The notes below the pieces were generated by a model. It was not told where the DNA came from, ran no database searches, and saw nothing but the letters and a program-made list of their open reading frames with translations. DNA of 64,000 nt from assembly GCA_008015835.1 (NCBI GenBank), contig SSGH01000007.1:186001-250000 (forward strand), given 5' to 3'. The translations under genes and the position numbers were made by a program. This stretch comes from Lysobacter sp. Its GTDB lineage: Bacteria > Pseudomonadota > Gammaproteobacteria > Xanthomonadales > Xanthomonadaceae. Position 1 is the first letter of the stretch. Each line of letters begins with the position of its first letter. This document shows, piece after piece, positions 40,127 through 50,398 of the stretch.

Positions 40127-42673
40127 TTGAATTCAACCAAACCGTCTTTGTCGACCCTGTCTTGGCTCGCGATGGCCGCCGCGGCGCTCGGCGCCGTCGC
40201 GGTCGCGTTCGTTCCGGCGGGCGATCACGCCCTGGTGCGCAGCGGCGCGATCGGTTTAGCCGCCTTGGCGGCGGCGCTGGCGGTGATGATCGCCGTACGC
40301 GCCCGCGACAGCGACCGCGTGCTGCAGGATCACGCCGACGCGCTGCGCCGCAGCGAGAACGAGCGCAACGAACTGCAGCGCGAACTGGAGCGCCATAGCC
40401 AGCTCGAACAGCAACTGCGGCAAGCGAAGCAGGACGCCGAATCGGCGGTGATGGCCAAGGGCGAATTCCTGGCCACGATGAGCCACGAAATCCGCACCCC
40501 GCTCAACGGCATCGTGCCGATGCTGGATCTGCTGATGCACAACCGCCTGCCGCAGGATCAGGCCGAGCTGGTGCACACCGCGTTCCTGTCCTCGCAGCAG
40601 ATGCTGCGGATCGTCGACGACATCCTCGACTACTCCAAGCTCGAAGCCTCCAAGCTCCAACTCGAATCGACCAACTTCAATCTGCGCGAAACGCTCGAAG
40701 CGGTGCTGCAGTTGATGGAGCGCCCGGCGCAAAGCAAGGGCCTGCGCTTGAATCTGACCATCGACCCGTCGGTGCGTCTGCCGGTGCGCGGCGACCCGGT
40801 GCGCCTGCGCCAAGTGTTGAGCAATCTGCTCAGCAACGCGGTGAAATTCACCGAACGCGGCAGCGTGTCGGTGTCGGTGCGCAAAATCGGCGAAAGCAGC
40901 GCGCAGCATCATCTGCGCTTCGAAGTGCGCGACACCGGCATCGGCATTTCCGCGGCGGCGCAGGGGCGCTTGTTCCAAGCCTTCAACCAAGCCGACGCCT
41001 CCACCACGCGGCTCTACGGCGGGACCGGCCTGGGCCTGGCGATTTCGCGGCGCATCATCGAACTGATGGGCGGCCGCATCGGCGTGGAATCCGAACACGG
41101 CCAGGGCGCGATGTTCTGGTTCGAAGTGCCGCTGCTGAAGGTCCAGGGCGACATCGCCACGCCCAAAGCCAGCGATACGGTCGACGCACGGGTGCTGGTG
41201 ATTTCCGGCGATCAACGCCTGCGCCTGCGCCTGAACATGCTGCTGCCCAATTGGGGGCTGCGCATCACCACGGTCGAGAGCACGCAGGACGCGCTGGAGC
41301 GTTTGCGCTCGGCGGCCGCGCAGGGCGGCGCCTGGGCCTACAGCACGGTGGTCGCCGACCTCGCCGGCATGCGCAATACCTCGGTGGCGCTGCAGCGCAA
41401 CCTCGAACGCCACAACGTCTACGGCAATGTGCGTCTGGTGTGTCTGCAGGGCGACGAACCCGCTGCGCCGGAATTGCTCAGCGGCGGCGCGACCCTGATC
41501 TCGCGCACCGCGCCCGACGCCGATCTGCGCAGCGCCCTGCTCGGCTTGCCCGAGCCGCGCGGCGACGCGGAGGAATTCCCGCCGTCGCCCTCCCCGGCCG
41601 AGTCGGAACGTCTGCGCATCGCGCCGGTGAAAGTGGAGAACGCGGCCAGCGCGATTCTGCTGGGCACCGAAGCGGCGACATCGAGTTCCGCGCCCGAGCG
41701 CCCGGCGGCCGAGCGTCCCGCGCCCGCCCGCCCCACGACGATCGAACCGTCGCACGAGCCGGCGGCGAGCCCGATGGCGGCCGCGGCAGCGCCGACGCCC
41801 GCGGCGACCGAAGCGACCTCCGTCGCTGCGCCCTCGGCGGAGAACGTTCCCGATGCCCCGCGTCCGCTGCGCGTGCTGTTGGTCGAGGACAACCCGGTCA
41901 ATTTGATGGTCGGCCAGCGCCTGCTCAGCGTGCTCGGCACCCACTGCGACAGCGCGACCAACGGCGAAGCGGCGCTGCTGCGGATGCAGGCCTCGCGCTA
42001 CGACTTGGTGCTGATGGACTGCCAGATGCCAGTGATGGACGGCTACACCGCCACCCGCCGCTGGCGCGAACACGAGGCCGCGAGCGACGCCAGCCGACGC
42101 TTGCCGATCGTCGCGATGACCGCCAACGCGATGGCCGGCGACCGCCAGAAATGCCTCGACGCCGGCATGGACGATTACCTCGCCAAGCCGGTCACCCGCG
42201 GCGAGCTGGAACGCTGCCTGTTCCATTGGCAGCAGATGGCGCAGCAGGGCAACCCGCAGGGCCCCGACCGCGCGTCGATCGAAGCGGCCGCCGCCGCGAT
42301 CCCGACCGGACGGCTGCCGCAGGCCGGCCCGGCGCTGGCCGCCGCGCCCGCCGCGCCGCCGCCCGCCCCGCCGCCGCAGGACGCCGCATCGACGGTGCTC
42401 GATCTGGGCATCCTCGACGAACTGCGCAGCATGCTCGGCGGCGAAGTGGACCGGCTGATCGAGGTCTTCCTCGACGACACGCCGCGCCTGATCGCCGCGC
42501 TCGAAACCGCCGCGGTCGCCCCGGATTACGACATGCTGCGCAACGCCGCGCATTCGCTGAAGTCCTCCAGCGCCAATCTCGGTGCGGTCGCGCTGTCGAA
42601 CGCCGCGAAGAAAGTGGAGCACGGCGCGCGCGCGCGCGCTCGCTGGAACGCCCCGCGGTCGCGGTCGCGGTGA
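40127..42673 (+). CDS. hybrid sensor histidine kinase (HisKA-HATPase-REC-Hpt), Hpt C-terminus apparently frameshifted
   Basis: MSHEIRTPLNGI, NLLSNAVKFTERG, GTGLGLAISRRI, REC LLVEDNPVNLMV, Hpt AHSLKSSSANLG; TTG start. Confidence 0.88.
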   Translation: MNSTKPSLSTLSWLAMAAAALGAVAVAFVPAGDHALVRSGAIGLAALAAALAVMIAVRARDSDRVLQDHADALRRSENERNELQRELERHSQLEQQLRQAKQDAESAVMAKGEFLATMSHEIRTPLNGIVPMLDLLMHNRLPQDQAELVHTAFLSSQQMLRIVDDILDYSKLEASKLQLESTNFNLRETLEAVLQLMERPAQSKGLRLNLTIDPSVRLPVRGDPVRLRQVLSNLLSNAVKFTERGSVSVSVRKIGESSAQHHLRFEVRDTGIGISAAAQGRLFQAFNQADASTTRLYGGTGLGLAISRRIIELMGGRIGVESEHGQGAMFWFEVPLLKVQGDIATPKASDTVDARVLVISGDQRLRLRLNMLLPNWGLRITTVESTQDALERLRSAAAQGGAWAYSTVVADLAGMRNTSVALQRNLERHNVYGNVRLVCLQGDEPAAPELLSGGATLISRTAPDADLRSALLGLPEPRGDAEEFPPSPSPAESERLRIAPVKVENAASAILLGTEAATSSSAPERPAAERPAPARPTTIEPSHEPAASPMAAAAAPTPAATEATSVAAPSAENVPDAPRPLRVLLVEDNPVNLMVGQRLLSVLGTHCDSATNGEAALLRMQASRYDLVLMDCQMPVMDGYTATRRWREHEAASDASRRLPIVAMTANAMAGDRQKCLDAGMDDYLAKPVTRGELERCLFHWQQMAQQGNPQGPDRASIEAAAAAIPTGRLPQAGPALAAAPAAPPPAPPPQDAASTVLDLGILDELRSMLGGEVDRLIEVFLDDTPRLIAALETAAVAPDYDMLRNAAHSLKSSSANLGAVALSNAAKKVEHGARARARWNAPRSRSR
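42623..42637 (+). repeat. GC dinucleotide tract in hybrid kinase gene
   Basis: GGCGCGCGCGCGCGCT; a -2 or +1 shift extends the ORF to 42747. Confidence 0.75.
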
Positions 42674-42947
42674 TCGCCAACGAATTCGCGCGGACGCGAC
42701 AGGCGCTGCGGGCGACGATGACGGTCGGCATTTCGGACCTGCGCTGACGCAACGCGTCGCCGATGGTCGGGCGTCGGCAGTCGCCGGTACGATAGAACGA
42801 TCGCCGACGGCCCCATCGCCGCCGACCCCATCGCAGCCGACTGATCGCCGAAATGCGGGCGACGTCGAACCGATCGGCCGAAGCGCGATGAATGGCACGC
42901 GACTTGCTCCAGTTCTAGGACCGTTTCAACCTCTCGGAGGGCGTTAC

Positions 42948-43391
42948 ATGGGATTTTTCGATTTCTTCAAGGGCTTCGGCTCGAAAGCCGAGCAAGACAA
43001 GGCCCGCCAAGACGTCGATAAGGCGTTAACCGCGTTGGACATCGATGTCGCCATCGGCGCCCATCGCAATTGGAAGGACCGTCTGACCAATTACCTCGAG
43101 GGCAATTCCAGCGAGGATCTGCGGCCCGAAGTCATCTGCCACGACGACCGTTGCGACCTCGGCAAGTGGATCTACTCCGACGGCCAAAAACAGCTCGGTC
43201 AGTACACGATGTTCGCGGAGCTGCGCGCGACCCACAAAATGTTCCACCAGCAGGCGTCCAGCGTGGTCGCGCTGCATCAGGCCGGCAAACACGACGCCGC
43301 CAAATGGCTGCTCGACGGCGAATACACGAAGACCTCGGACCGCATCATCGGCCGGCTCAACGATCTGAAATCGATCAACAGCGATAAGTGA
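42948..43391 (+). CDS. stand-alone CZB (chemoreceptor zinc-binding) domain protein
   Basis: IDVAIGAHRNWKDRLTNYLEG...DDRCDLGKWIYSDG...HKMFHQQASSVVALHQAGK. Confidence 0.85.
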   Translation: MGFFDFFKGFGSKAEQDKARQDVDKALTALDIDVAIGAHRNWKDRLTNYLEGNSSEDLRPEVICHDDRCDLGKWIYSDGQKQLGQYTMFAELRATHKMFHQQASSVVALHQAGKHDAAKWLLDGEYTKTSDRIIGRLNDLKSINSDK

Positions 43392-43427
43392 CGCGCGCGT
43401 CGCGCGCCGATGTCGTAACCTCAACGC

Positions 43428-43455
43428 GAACGGCGCCCGAAAGGGCGCCGTTTCG
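43428..43455. terminator. bidirectional intrinsic terminator
   Basis: AACGGCGCCC-GAAA-GGGCGCCGTTTCGTTT between convergent genes. Confidence 0.75.
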
Positions 43456-43475
43456 TTTGCGGGGATCGCCGCGGG

Positions 43476-43946
43476 TCAGCGCTCGATCTTGGTCTGCAGG
43501 TAATTCTGCTCGCCCAAGCGTTCGATCAACGACAACTGGGTTTCGATCCAATCGATATGCTCTTCCTCGGAATCGAGGATATCGGCGAACAAACGCCGGC
43601 TGACGTAATCGCCGACGCTTTCGCAGTGCGCGATGGCTTCGCGCAACAGCGGCACGGCGTCGAGTTCCAAGGCGAGGTCGCACTGCAGGATTTCGCGCGG
43701 GTTCTCGCCGACGCGCAGCTTGCCGAGCGCTTGGAAATTCGGCAGACCGTCGAGGAACAGAATGCGCTCGGCCAGCTTGTCGGCGTGCTTCATCTCGTCG
43801 ATGGATTCGTGGTGCTCGTGATCGGCGAGCTCCTTCAATCCCCAGTTCTTCAGCATCTTGGCGTGCAGAAAATACTGATTGATCGCGATCAGTTCGTTGT
43901 ACAGCGCTTTATTCAGGAATTCGATGGTTTTGGGGTCGCCTTTCAT
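43476..43946 (-). CDS. bfr: bacterioferritin
   Basis: [58 protein letters not shown]. Confidence 0.96.
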   Translation of the reverse strand: MKGDPKTIEFLNKALYNELIAINQYFLHAKMLKNWGLKELADHEHHESIDEMKHADKLAERILFLDGLPNFQALGKLRVGENPREILQCDLALELDAVPLLREAIAHCESVGDYVSRRLFADILDSEEEHIDWIETQLSLIERLGEQNYLQTKIER

Positions 43947-44148
43947 GACGTGATCCGCGAGTCGCGAGCGTGAGAGAAGCCGCTACGGTAACGCACCCGG
44001 AGGCGCGAGGGCGAATCGCGATCAGCGAACGATCGCAAGACGGTGGGGCGCGGCGATGGGCGCGGAGAAGACAGGATTCGAAGTCGACCGCGCGAGGCGC
44101 GGGACGCGCGATGAATGCGCAGGCTGCGGTGGCTCGGGCGGCGAACGC

Positions 44149-44349
44149 TCAGGCCGCGTGGGCGATATCGGCGGAGACGTCGGCCGACGCGCGGCATTCC
44201 TCCAGCAACTGAGTCGCCGTCGACAGGCAACTGCCGCAGCCCGCGCCGCAGCCGGTGCGCATCGTCAGCTCGGCCACGCTGCGGCAACCCGCCGCGGCGG
44301 TCTGACGGATCTCGCGTTCGGTGACGCCGTTGCAGAGGCAGACGTACAT
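44149..44349 (-). CDS. bfd: bacterioferritin-associated ferredoxin
   Basis: MYVCLCNGVTEREIRQTAAAG...TGCGAGCGSC. Confidence 0.92.
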   Translation of the reverse strand: MYVCLCNGVTEREIRQTAAAGCRSVAELTMRTGCGAGCGSCLSTATQLLEECRASADVSADIAHAA

Positions 44350-44390
44350 GACGGGCGCTTCGCTCTGGGAACGGTTCTCATTTGGCCACG

Positions 44391-44410
44391 GATGAGAATG
44401 ATTGTCAATT
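44391..44410 (-). promoter_or_regulatory. Fur-box-like sequence upstream of bfd
   Basis: GATGAGAATGATTGTCAATT. Confidence 0.5.
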
Positions 44411-44459
44411 TCCGATTCGACCCGTCTCGACGCTCCCGCGCCGGGCCTTGGCCCGCACC

Positions 44460-45098
44460 TCAGCCCGAGAACGGGCCGTTCTCGGAGCCGCCGCCTGGAG
44501 CGCTCTCAGAGCCGCCGCCAGCGGGCGCCCCGCCGTTCTGGCGACGCTGGCGGAACCGTCGGCGCTGTCGCTGCTGCCGACGTCCAACGTCGACCGTCTG
44601 GGCGGGGATGGCGTGGGTGCCGGCGATCTGCCGCGCGTAGGGCGCCAGATGCTGCAGCGCGTTGGCGTAGACCCCGCGCTTGAACGTCACCACATGCTCC
44701 AGCGGGTACCAGAAATCGACCCAGCGCCAGTGGTCGAATTCGGGCTTCTCAGTCAGGTCGAGGCGCAGGTCGCTTTCCTCGCCGACGAAACGCAGCAGGA
44801 ACCACACCTGCTTCTGGCCGATGCAGACCATGCGGTCGTTGCGGCGCACGGCGCGCGCGGGCAGGCGATAGCGCAGCCAGCCCGGCGTCGTGCCGAGCAC
44901 ATCGACGTGCTCCGGCAACAGCCCGGTCTCTTCGCGCAATTCGCGGTACATGGCCTCCAGCGGCGTCTCGTCGCTGTTCATCCCGCCCTGCGGGAACTGC
45001 CAGCCGTCGCGACGGACACGCCGCGCCCAAAACACCCGGCCGTCCGGGCGCATCAGTACGATCGCGACATTGGGTCGGTAACCGTCCGGATCGATCAC
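44460..45098 (-). CDS. rppH: RNA pyrophosphohydrolase
   Basis: [39 protein letters not shown]...REETGL; GTG start inferred. Confidence 0.93.
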   Translation of the reverse strand: MIDPDGYRPNVAIVLMRPDGRVFWARRVRRDGWQFPQGGMNSDETPLEAMYRELREETGLLPEHVDVLGTTPGWLRYRLPARAVRRNDRMVCIGQKQVWFLLRFVGEESDLRLDLTEKPEFDHWRWVDFWYPLEHVVTFKRGVYANALQHLAPYARQIAGTHAIPAQTVDVGRRQQRQRRRFRQRRQNGGAPAGGGSESAPGGGSENGPFSG

Positions 45099-45222
45099 GA
45101 CGCGGACTCCTAAACGATTTGGCCGTACGGCCACTGCCACCGACTCTGCCATGGGGCGCTGCAATCGACAAGCATGCGTTTGGGCATCGAACGCGGCGCA
45201 GCGCCCGTACGCCGCAGTGCGG

Positions 45223-46425
45223 TTATTCGGGCCGCGCGAAGTCCGCGGGCACGCGCACCGCGCCGTCCATCAGCACGCGCGCGCTGCGGCTCATCACCGC
45301 CTTGCGCACCGTCCACTGGCCATCGACCTGCGCCGCTTCCGCGCCGACGCGCAGCGTGCCGGAGGGATGCCCGAAGCGCACCGCCGTGCGCGCGCCGCCG
45401 CCCGCGGCCTCGCTGACCAGGGTGCCGGGAATCGCCGCCGCGGTGCCGATCGCCACCGCCGCCGTGCCCATCATCGCGTGGTGCAATTTGCCCATCGACA
45501 GCGCACGCGCCAGAAAATCGATCTCGCCCGCCAAGATGCGCTTGCCGCTGGACGCCGTGTAATCGGCGGCGGGTGCCACGAAAGCGACCTTGGGCGTGTG
45601 CTGGCGTTTCGCGGCATCGGCCACGTCCGCGATGAGTCCCATGCGCACCGCACCGTGCGCGCGAATGGTCTCGAACATCGCCAACGCCTTCGCATCGCCG
45701 TTGATCGCGTCCTGCAGTTCCGCGCCGGTGTAGCCGATGTCGGCCGCGCGCACGAACACGGTGGGAATGCCGGCATTGATCATCGTCGCCTTCAGCGTGC
45801 CCACACCCGGCACTTCGAGATCGTCGACGAGGTTGCCCGTGGGGAACATGCTTCCGCCGCCCTCGCCTTCGCCCTCGTCGGCCGGGTCGAGGAACTCCAA
45901 CACGATCTCCGCCGATGGGAAGGTGACGCCGTCCAGCTCGAAATCGCCGGTTTCCAGCACCTCGCCATTGGCGATGGGCACGTGGCAGACGATGGTCTTG
46001 CCGATGTTCGCCTGCCAGACCCGCACCGGGAACGTACCGTTCTCCGGCAACCGCGCCTTGTCGATGAACCCGTTGGCGATGGCGAACGGCCCCACCGCGG
46101 TCGAGAGATTGCCGCAGTTGCCGCTCCAATCGACGAACGCCGTGTCGATCGAGATTTGCCCGTACAGATAATCGACATCGTGATCCGGCCGGCTGCTGCG
46201 CGAAATGATCACGCACTTGCTGGTGCTCGACGTCGCCCCGCCCATGCCGTCGGTGTGCTTCGCGTACGGGTCCGGACTGCCGATCACGCGCAGCAACAGC
46301 GCATCGCGCACCGGCCCCGGACCGCGCGCGGCGTCCGGCAAATCGTCGAGCCGGAAGAACACGCCTTTGGACGTACCGCCGCGCATGTAGGTGGCGGGGA
46401 TGCGGAGTTGGGGGGCGTGGGGCAT
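45223..46425 (-). CDS. prpF: 2-methylaconitate cis-trans isomerase
   Basis: [25 protein letters not shown]...[14 protein letters not shown]. Confidence 0.95.
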   Translation of the reverse strand: MPHAPQLRIPATYMRGGTSKGVFFRLDDLPDAARGPGPVRDALLLRVIGSPDPYAKHTDGMGGATSSTSKCVIISRSSRPDHDVDYLYGQISIDTAFVDWSGNCGNLSTAVGPFAIANGFIDKARLPENGTFPVRVWQANIGKTIVCHVPIANGEVLETGDFELDGVTFPSAEIVLEFLDPADEGEGEGGGSMFPTGNLVDDLEVPGVGTLKATMINAGIPTVFVRAADIGYTGAELQDAINGDAKALAMFETIRAHGAVRMGLIADVADAAKRQHTPKVAFVAPAADYTASSGKRILAGEIDFLARALSMGKLHHAMMGTAAVAIGTAAAIPGTLVSEAAGGGARTAVRFGHPSGTLRVGAEAAQVDGQWTVRKAVMSRSARVLMDGAVRVPADFARPE

Positions 46426-46428
46426 GCT

Positions 46429-47376
46429 TCAATCCTCGGAGAAAAAATCGCTGTCGATACGCTTGAGTTGATAGGTTGCGGTCACCGCAACGCCGAGGTC
46501 ATGCTCGATCATCAAATCCGCAAGTCGGGCGCCGTCAATCAGCACGATGCGGTAAGAGCGGCTTTTGCTCGCTGCCTCGATAGCAGAGTTGGTGAATCTT
46601 CCCGTGGTGATGAACACCCCCTTGTGCGCGCCTTTCGCATCGAGAGCGCCCTTGAAGTCGCGAATTTCCCCTTCACCGACCGATCCCTCCCAACGCTTCG
46701 CCTGGAGATAAATCGCATCTAGGCCCAGCCGATCCTCGTTGATGATGCCGTCGATGCCGTTGTCGCCTGAACGTCCCACCGCGCGACCGGCTTCCTGGCG
46801 GCTGCCGCCGTAGCCCATTTTCAACAAAAGAGCGACCACCAGCTTTTCGAAAAAAGCGGCATCGCATTGTTTGATCGTCTCGATCAGTTCAGCCGCCAAC
46901 GCATCGTGTGCGGACTTCAATGTGCGCGCCATGCGCTCGTCCGGCGCTTCCAGTTGATCTTCGACATCTTGCATCGCTGTAGCATCGACCGGCGTCTGGT
47001 GTAGTGACTGAGTTTGCGCCGCTTTCCAGTTTGCATATCTGCGATGAACCTCAGCGATAAATGCCACTCCGTCAAATAGTCCCGCAACAGCCGCGCGCCC
47101 CTCCTCGGTGATCGTCCAGACGCCCCGAGACTTGGTGACATAACCACCCTTAACCAAACCCACGGAAGCAAAGGCGAAAAGCGAACGCCAGCGGACCTGT
47201 CCTGTGGTTTCATAAGTAGTTCGCGCCCACTCGTCAAGCTCCACGCGATTTTCAATCTCTGCAAGAAGATCGGATTTACGCAACTGCCCACCCTTTGCTT
47301 CGGACAGAGCCTTCAAAGCCGCAAAATGCATGTCGGCGATCAGCTTCAGCGAACGCGATAGCGGTTTTCCAGCCAT
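46429..47376 (-). CDS. Mrr-type restriction endonuclease
   Basis: N-terminal winged helix; catalytic GDNGIDGIINEDRLGLDAIYLQAKRWEGSVG. Confidence 0.88.
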   Translation of the reverse strand: MAGKPLSRSLKLIADMHFAALKALSEAKGGQLRKSDLLAEIENRVELDEWARTTYETTGQVRWRSLFAFASVGLVKGGYVTKSRGVWTITEEGRAAVAGLFDGVAFIAEVHRRYANWKAAQTQSLHQTPVDATAMQDVEDQLEAPDERMARTLKSAHDALAAELIETIKQCDAAFFEKLVVALLLKMGYGGSRQEAGRAVGRSGDNGIDGIINEDRLGLDAIYLQAKRWEGSVGEGEIRDFKGALDAKGAHKGVFITTGRFTNSAIEAASKSRSYRIVLIDGARLADLMIEHDLGVAVTATYQLKRIDSDFFSED

Positions 47377-47420
47377 TAAAAAACTCCTTCGAATGCAAAA
47401 GATTCCGCATGCTAAAAATG

Positions 47421-50033
47421 TCACCCAACTTTATTCGCTTCCAGAAAATCCTGCGCGAAGCGCTGCAGCACGCCGCCGGCTTCGTAGATGGAGACTTCTT
47501 CGGCGGTGTCGAGGCGGCACGTCACCGGGACTTCGATGCGTTCGCCGCTGCGGCGGTGCACGACGAGCGTCAGCGTGGCGCGTGGGGTGCGGGCGCCGGT
47601 CACGTCGTAGGTTTCGGTGCCGTCGAGGCCGAGGGTGAGGCGCGTCGTGCCGGGCTGGAACTCCAGCGGCAGTACGCCCATGCCGATGAGGTTGGTGCGA
47701 TGGATACGTTCGAAGCCTTCGGCGACGATGGCTTCCACGCCCGCAAGACGCACGCCTTTGGCCGCCCAGTCGCGCGAGCTGCCTTGGCCGTAATCGGCGC
47801 CGGCGACGATGATCAGCGGCTGGCCGCGCTGCATGTAGGTTTCGATCGCTTCCCACATGCGCATCACTTGGCCTTCGGGCTCGACGCGCGCGAGCGAGCC
47901 TTTTTTCACCGTGCCGTCGGCGTTGCGCACCATTTCGTTGAGCAGCGTCGGATTCGCGAACGTCGCGCGCTGCGCGGTGAGGTGGTCGCCGCGATGCGTG
48001 GCGTAGGAATTGAAGTCTTCTTCGGGCAGGCCCATTTTCGCGAGATATTCGCCGGCCGCGCTGCTGGCGAGGATCGCGTTCGACGGCGACAGGTGATCGG
48101 TGGTGATGTTGTCGCCGAGCACCGCCAGCGGGCGCAGGCCCTGCAACGTGCGCGGCTTGGCGAGCGCGCCTTCCCAGTACGGCGGACGGCGGATGTACGT
48201 GCTCATCGGGCGCCAGTCGTACAGCGGCTTCGCGCGTTCGCCGTGTTCGACCGACACCTTGAACATCGGCTCGTACACCTTGCGGAACTGTTCCGGTTTC
48301 ACCGCCGACTTCACCAACGCATCGATCTCGGCGTCGGAAGGCCACACGTCTTTCAGCGTGATGGCGTTGCCCGCGGCGTCGTGGCCCAGCGCATCCTTCT
48401 CGATGTCGAAGCGAATCGTGCCGGCGATGGCGTACGCGACCACCAGCGGCGGCGACGCGAGAAACGCCTGCTTCGCGTACGGATGGATGCGGCCGTCGAA
48501 ATTGCGATTGCCGCTGAGCACCGCCGTCGCGTACAGATCGCGGTCGACGATTTCCTGCTGGATCTTCGGATCCAGCGCGCCGCTCATGCCGTTGCACGTC
48601 GTGCACGCGAACGCGACGATACCGAAGCCGAGCGCTTCGAGATCGTCCTTCAGCCCCGCTTCTTCGAGATACAGCGCCACGGCTTTGGAACCGGGCGCGA
48701 GCGAACTCTTCACCCACGGCTTGCGCACCAAGCCGGCGCGACGCGCATTGCGCGCGAGCAAACCGGCGGCGATGACGTTGCGCGGGTTCGAGGTGTTGGT
48801 GCAACTGGTGATCGCGGCGATGATCACCGCGCCGTCGGGCATCAAACCTTCGGCCTCCTGCGCACGCGCTGCGTCGAGATTGCCGGCGATGCCTTTCGCG
48901 GCGAGGTCGCTGACGGCGACGCGCGCATGCGGGTTCGACGGGCCAGCCATATTGCGCACCACTGTCGACAGGTCGAACGTCAACGTGCGTTCGTATTGTG
49001 CAGTCGCGATAGCATCGGCCCACAGGCCGGCGGTCTTCGCGTAGGTTTCGACCAACGCGACTTGTTCGTCGCTGCGTCCGGTGAGCTTCAAGTAATCGAT
49101 CGTATTGCCGTCGATGAAGAACATCGCCGCGGTCGCGCCGTATTCCGGCGCCATGTTCGAGATCGTCGCGCGGTCGCCCAGGGTGAGCGCCGCCGCGCCT
49201 TCGCCGCGGAATTCGAGATACGCGCCGACGACCTTCTGCTTGCGCAGAAACTCGGTGAGCGCGAGCACGATGTCGGTCGCGGTGATACCCGGCTGCGGCT
49301 TGCCGGTGAGTTCGACGCCGATGATGTCGGGCAAGCGCATCCACGAGGCGCGGCCGAGCATCACGTTTTCGGCTTCGAGACCGCCGACGCCGATCGCGAT
49401 CACGCCCAGAGCATCGACGTGCGGCGTGTGGCTGTCGGTGCCGACGCAAGTGTCGGGATAGGCGACGCCATCCGACACGCCGATGACCGGCGACATCCGC
49501 TCCAAATTGATCTGATGCATGATCCCGTTGCCCGGCGGAATCACGTCGACGTTGCGGAACGCGCGCTTGGTCCAATCGATGAAGTGGAAGCGGTCCTCGT
49601 TGCGGCGGTCTTCGATCGCGCGGTTCTTCGCGAACGCATCGGGATCGTCGCCGCCGCATTCGACCGCGAGCGAGTGATCGACGATGAGCTGCACCGGCAC
49701 CACCGGATTGACCTGCGCCGGATCGCCGCCTCGATCGGCGATGGCGTCGCGCAAACCGGCCAGATCGACCAATGCGGTCTGGCCGAGGATGTCGTGGCAG
49801 ACCACGCGCGCCGGGAACCAGGGGAAGTCGATCTCGCGCTTGCGTTCGATCAACTGCGACAGGAAATCGCTCAGACGCGCGGGGTCGGCGCGGCGGACGA
49901 GATTCTCCGCCAGTACGCGCGAGGTGTACGGCAATCCCGCCCAAGCGCCCGGGGCCAACGCCTCCACCGCCGCGCGGGCGTCGAAATAGTCCAAGGAAGT
50001 GCCGGGCAGCGGCTTGCGGTAGGCGGTGTTCAT
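47421..50033 (-). CDS. acnD: Fe/S-dependent 2-methylisocitrate dehydratase AcnD
   Basis: Aconitase family (VGTDSHTPHVDALGVIAIGVGGLEAE; SCTNTSNPRNVIAAGLLARNA); next to prpF. Confidence 0.93.
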   Translation of the reverse strand: MNTAYRKPLPGTSLDYFDARAAVEALAPGAWAGLPYTSRVLAENLVRRADPARLSDFLSQLIERKREIDFPWFPARVVCHDILGQTALVDLAGLRDAIADRGGDPAQVNPVVPVQLIVDHSLAVECGGDDPDAFAKNRAIEDRRNEDRFHFIDWTKRAFRNVDVIPPGNGIMHQINLERMSPVIGVSDGVAYPDTCVGTDSHTPHVDALGVIAIGVGGLEAENVMLGRASWMRLPDIIGVELTGKPQPGITATDIVLALTEFLRKQKVVGAYLEFRGEGAAALTLGDRATISNMAPEYGATAAMFFIDGNTIDYLKLTGRSDEQVALVETYAKTAGLWADAIATAQYERTLTFDLSTVVRNMAGPSNPHARVAVSDLAAKGIAGNLDAARAQEAEGLMPDGAVIIAAITSCTNTSNPRNVIAAGLLARNARRAGLVRKPWVKSSLAPGSKAVALYLEEAGLKDDLEALGFGIVAFACTTCNGMSGALDPKIQQEIVDRDLYATAVLSGNRNFDGRIHPYAKQAFLASPPLVVAYAIAGTIRFDIEKDALGHDAAGNAITLKDVWPSDAEIDALVKSAVKPEQFRKVYEPMFKVSVEHGERAKPLYDWRPMSTYIRRPPYWEGALAKPRTLQGLRPLAVLGDNITTDHLSPSNAILASSAAGEYLAKMGLPEEDFNSYATHRGDHLTAQRATFANPTLLNEMVRNADGTVKKGSLARVEPEGQVMRMWEAIETYMQRGQPLIIVAGADYGQGSSRDWAAKGVRLAGVEAIVAEGFERIHRTNLIGMGVLPLEFQPGTTRLTLGLDGTETYDVTGARTPRATLTLVVHRRSGERIEVPVTCRLDTAEEVSIYEAGGVLQRFAQDFLEANKVG

Positions 50034-50226
50034 GGGGCGTCGTCCGAGGCGGATCGACCGTGCCTGAAGCCGTCGGCCACGGAGTGGCGCCGACAGGCGC
50101 AACGCGATCGAACGGGAGGGGACCGCCATTATCCGGGGGCGACTGCGCAGCGTCATCCGGAACGGTATTCGCCATTCGCCGCGGTTGACGCGGCGCGGCG
50201 CGGCGTGGACAATGCCCGCCCCCTGT

Positions 50227-50303
50227 GGCTATGTAGCTCAGCCGGTTAGAGCACAGCACTCATAATGCTGGGGTCGGTGGTTCGAGTCCACCCATAGCCA
50301 CCA
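50227..50303 (+). tRNA. tRNA-Met(CAT), elongator type
   Basis: GGCTATGTAGCTCAGCCGGTTAGAGCACAGCACTCATAATGCTGGGGTC...CATAGCCACCA. Confidence 0.95.
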
Positions 50304-50316
50304 CGCTCTTCGCCGA

Positions 50317-50340
50317 AACCCGCGAACGCGGGTTTTTTCG
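50317..50340 (+). terminator. intrinsic terminator after tRNA-Met
   Basis: AACCCGCG-AA-CGCGGGTTTTTTCG. Confidence 0.8.
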
Positions 50341-50398
50341 TTTCCGGCGCTCTCCGCCGGGCGACACCGTCTCCTCTCGACCTTCGCGTCCGCAGCCC

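Noticed and set aside
40256-42898. 880-aa minus-strand ORF opposite the hybrid kinase
   Set aside because: Antisense frame, low-complexity; only the plus-strand HisKA/HATPase/REC motifs are convincing.
47295-50259. Very long ORFs (984 aa plus, 942 aa minus) overlapping acnD
   Set aside because: Alternative frames of acnD; the -frame encoding AcnD has full family motifs.
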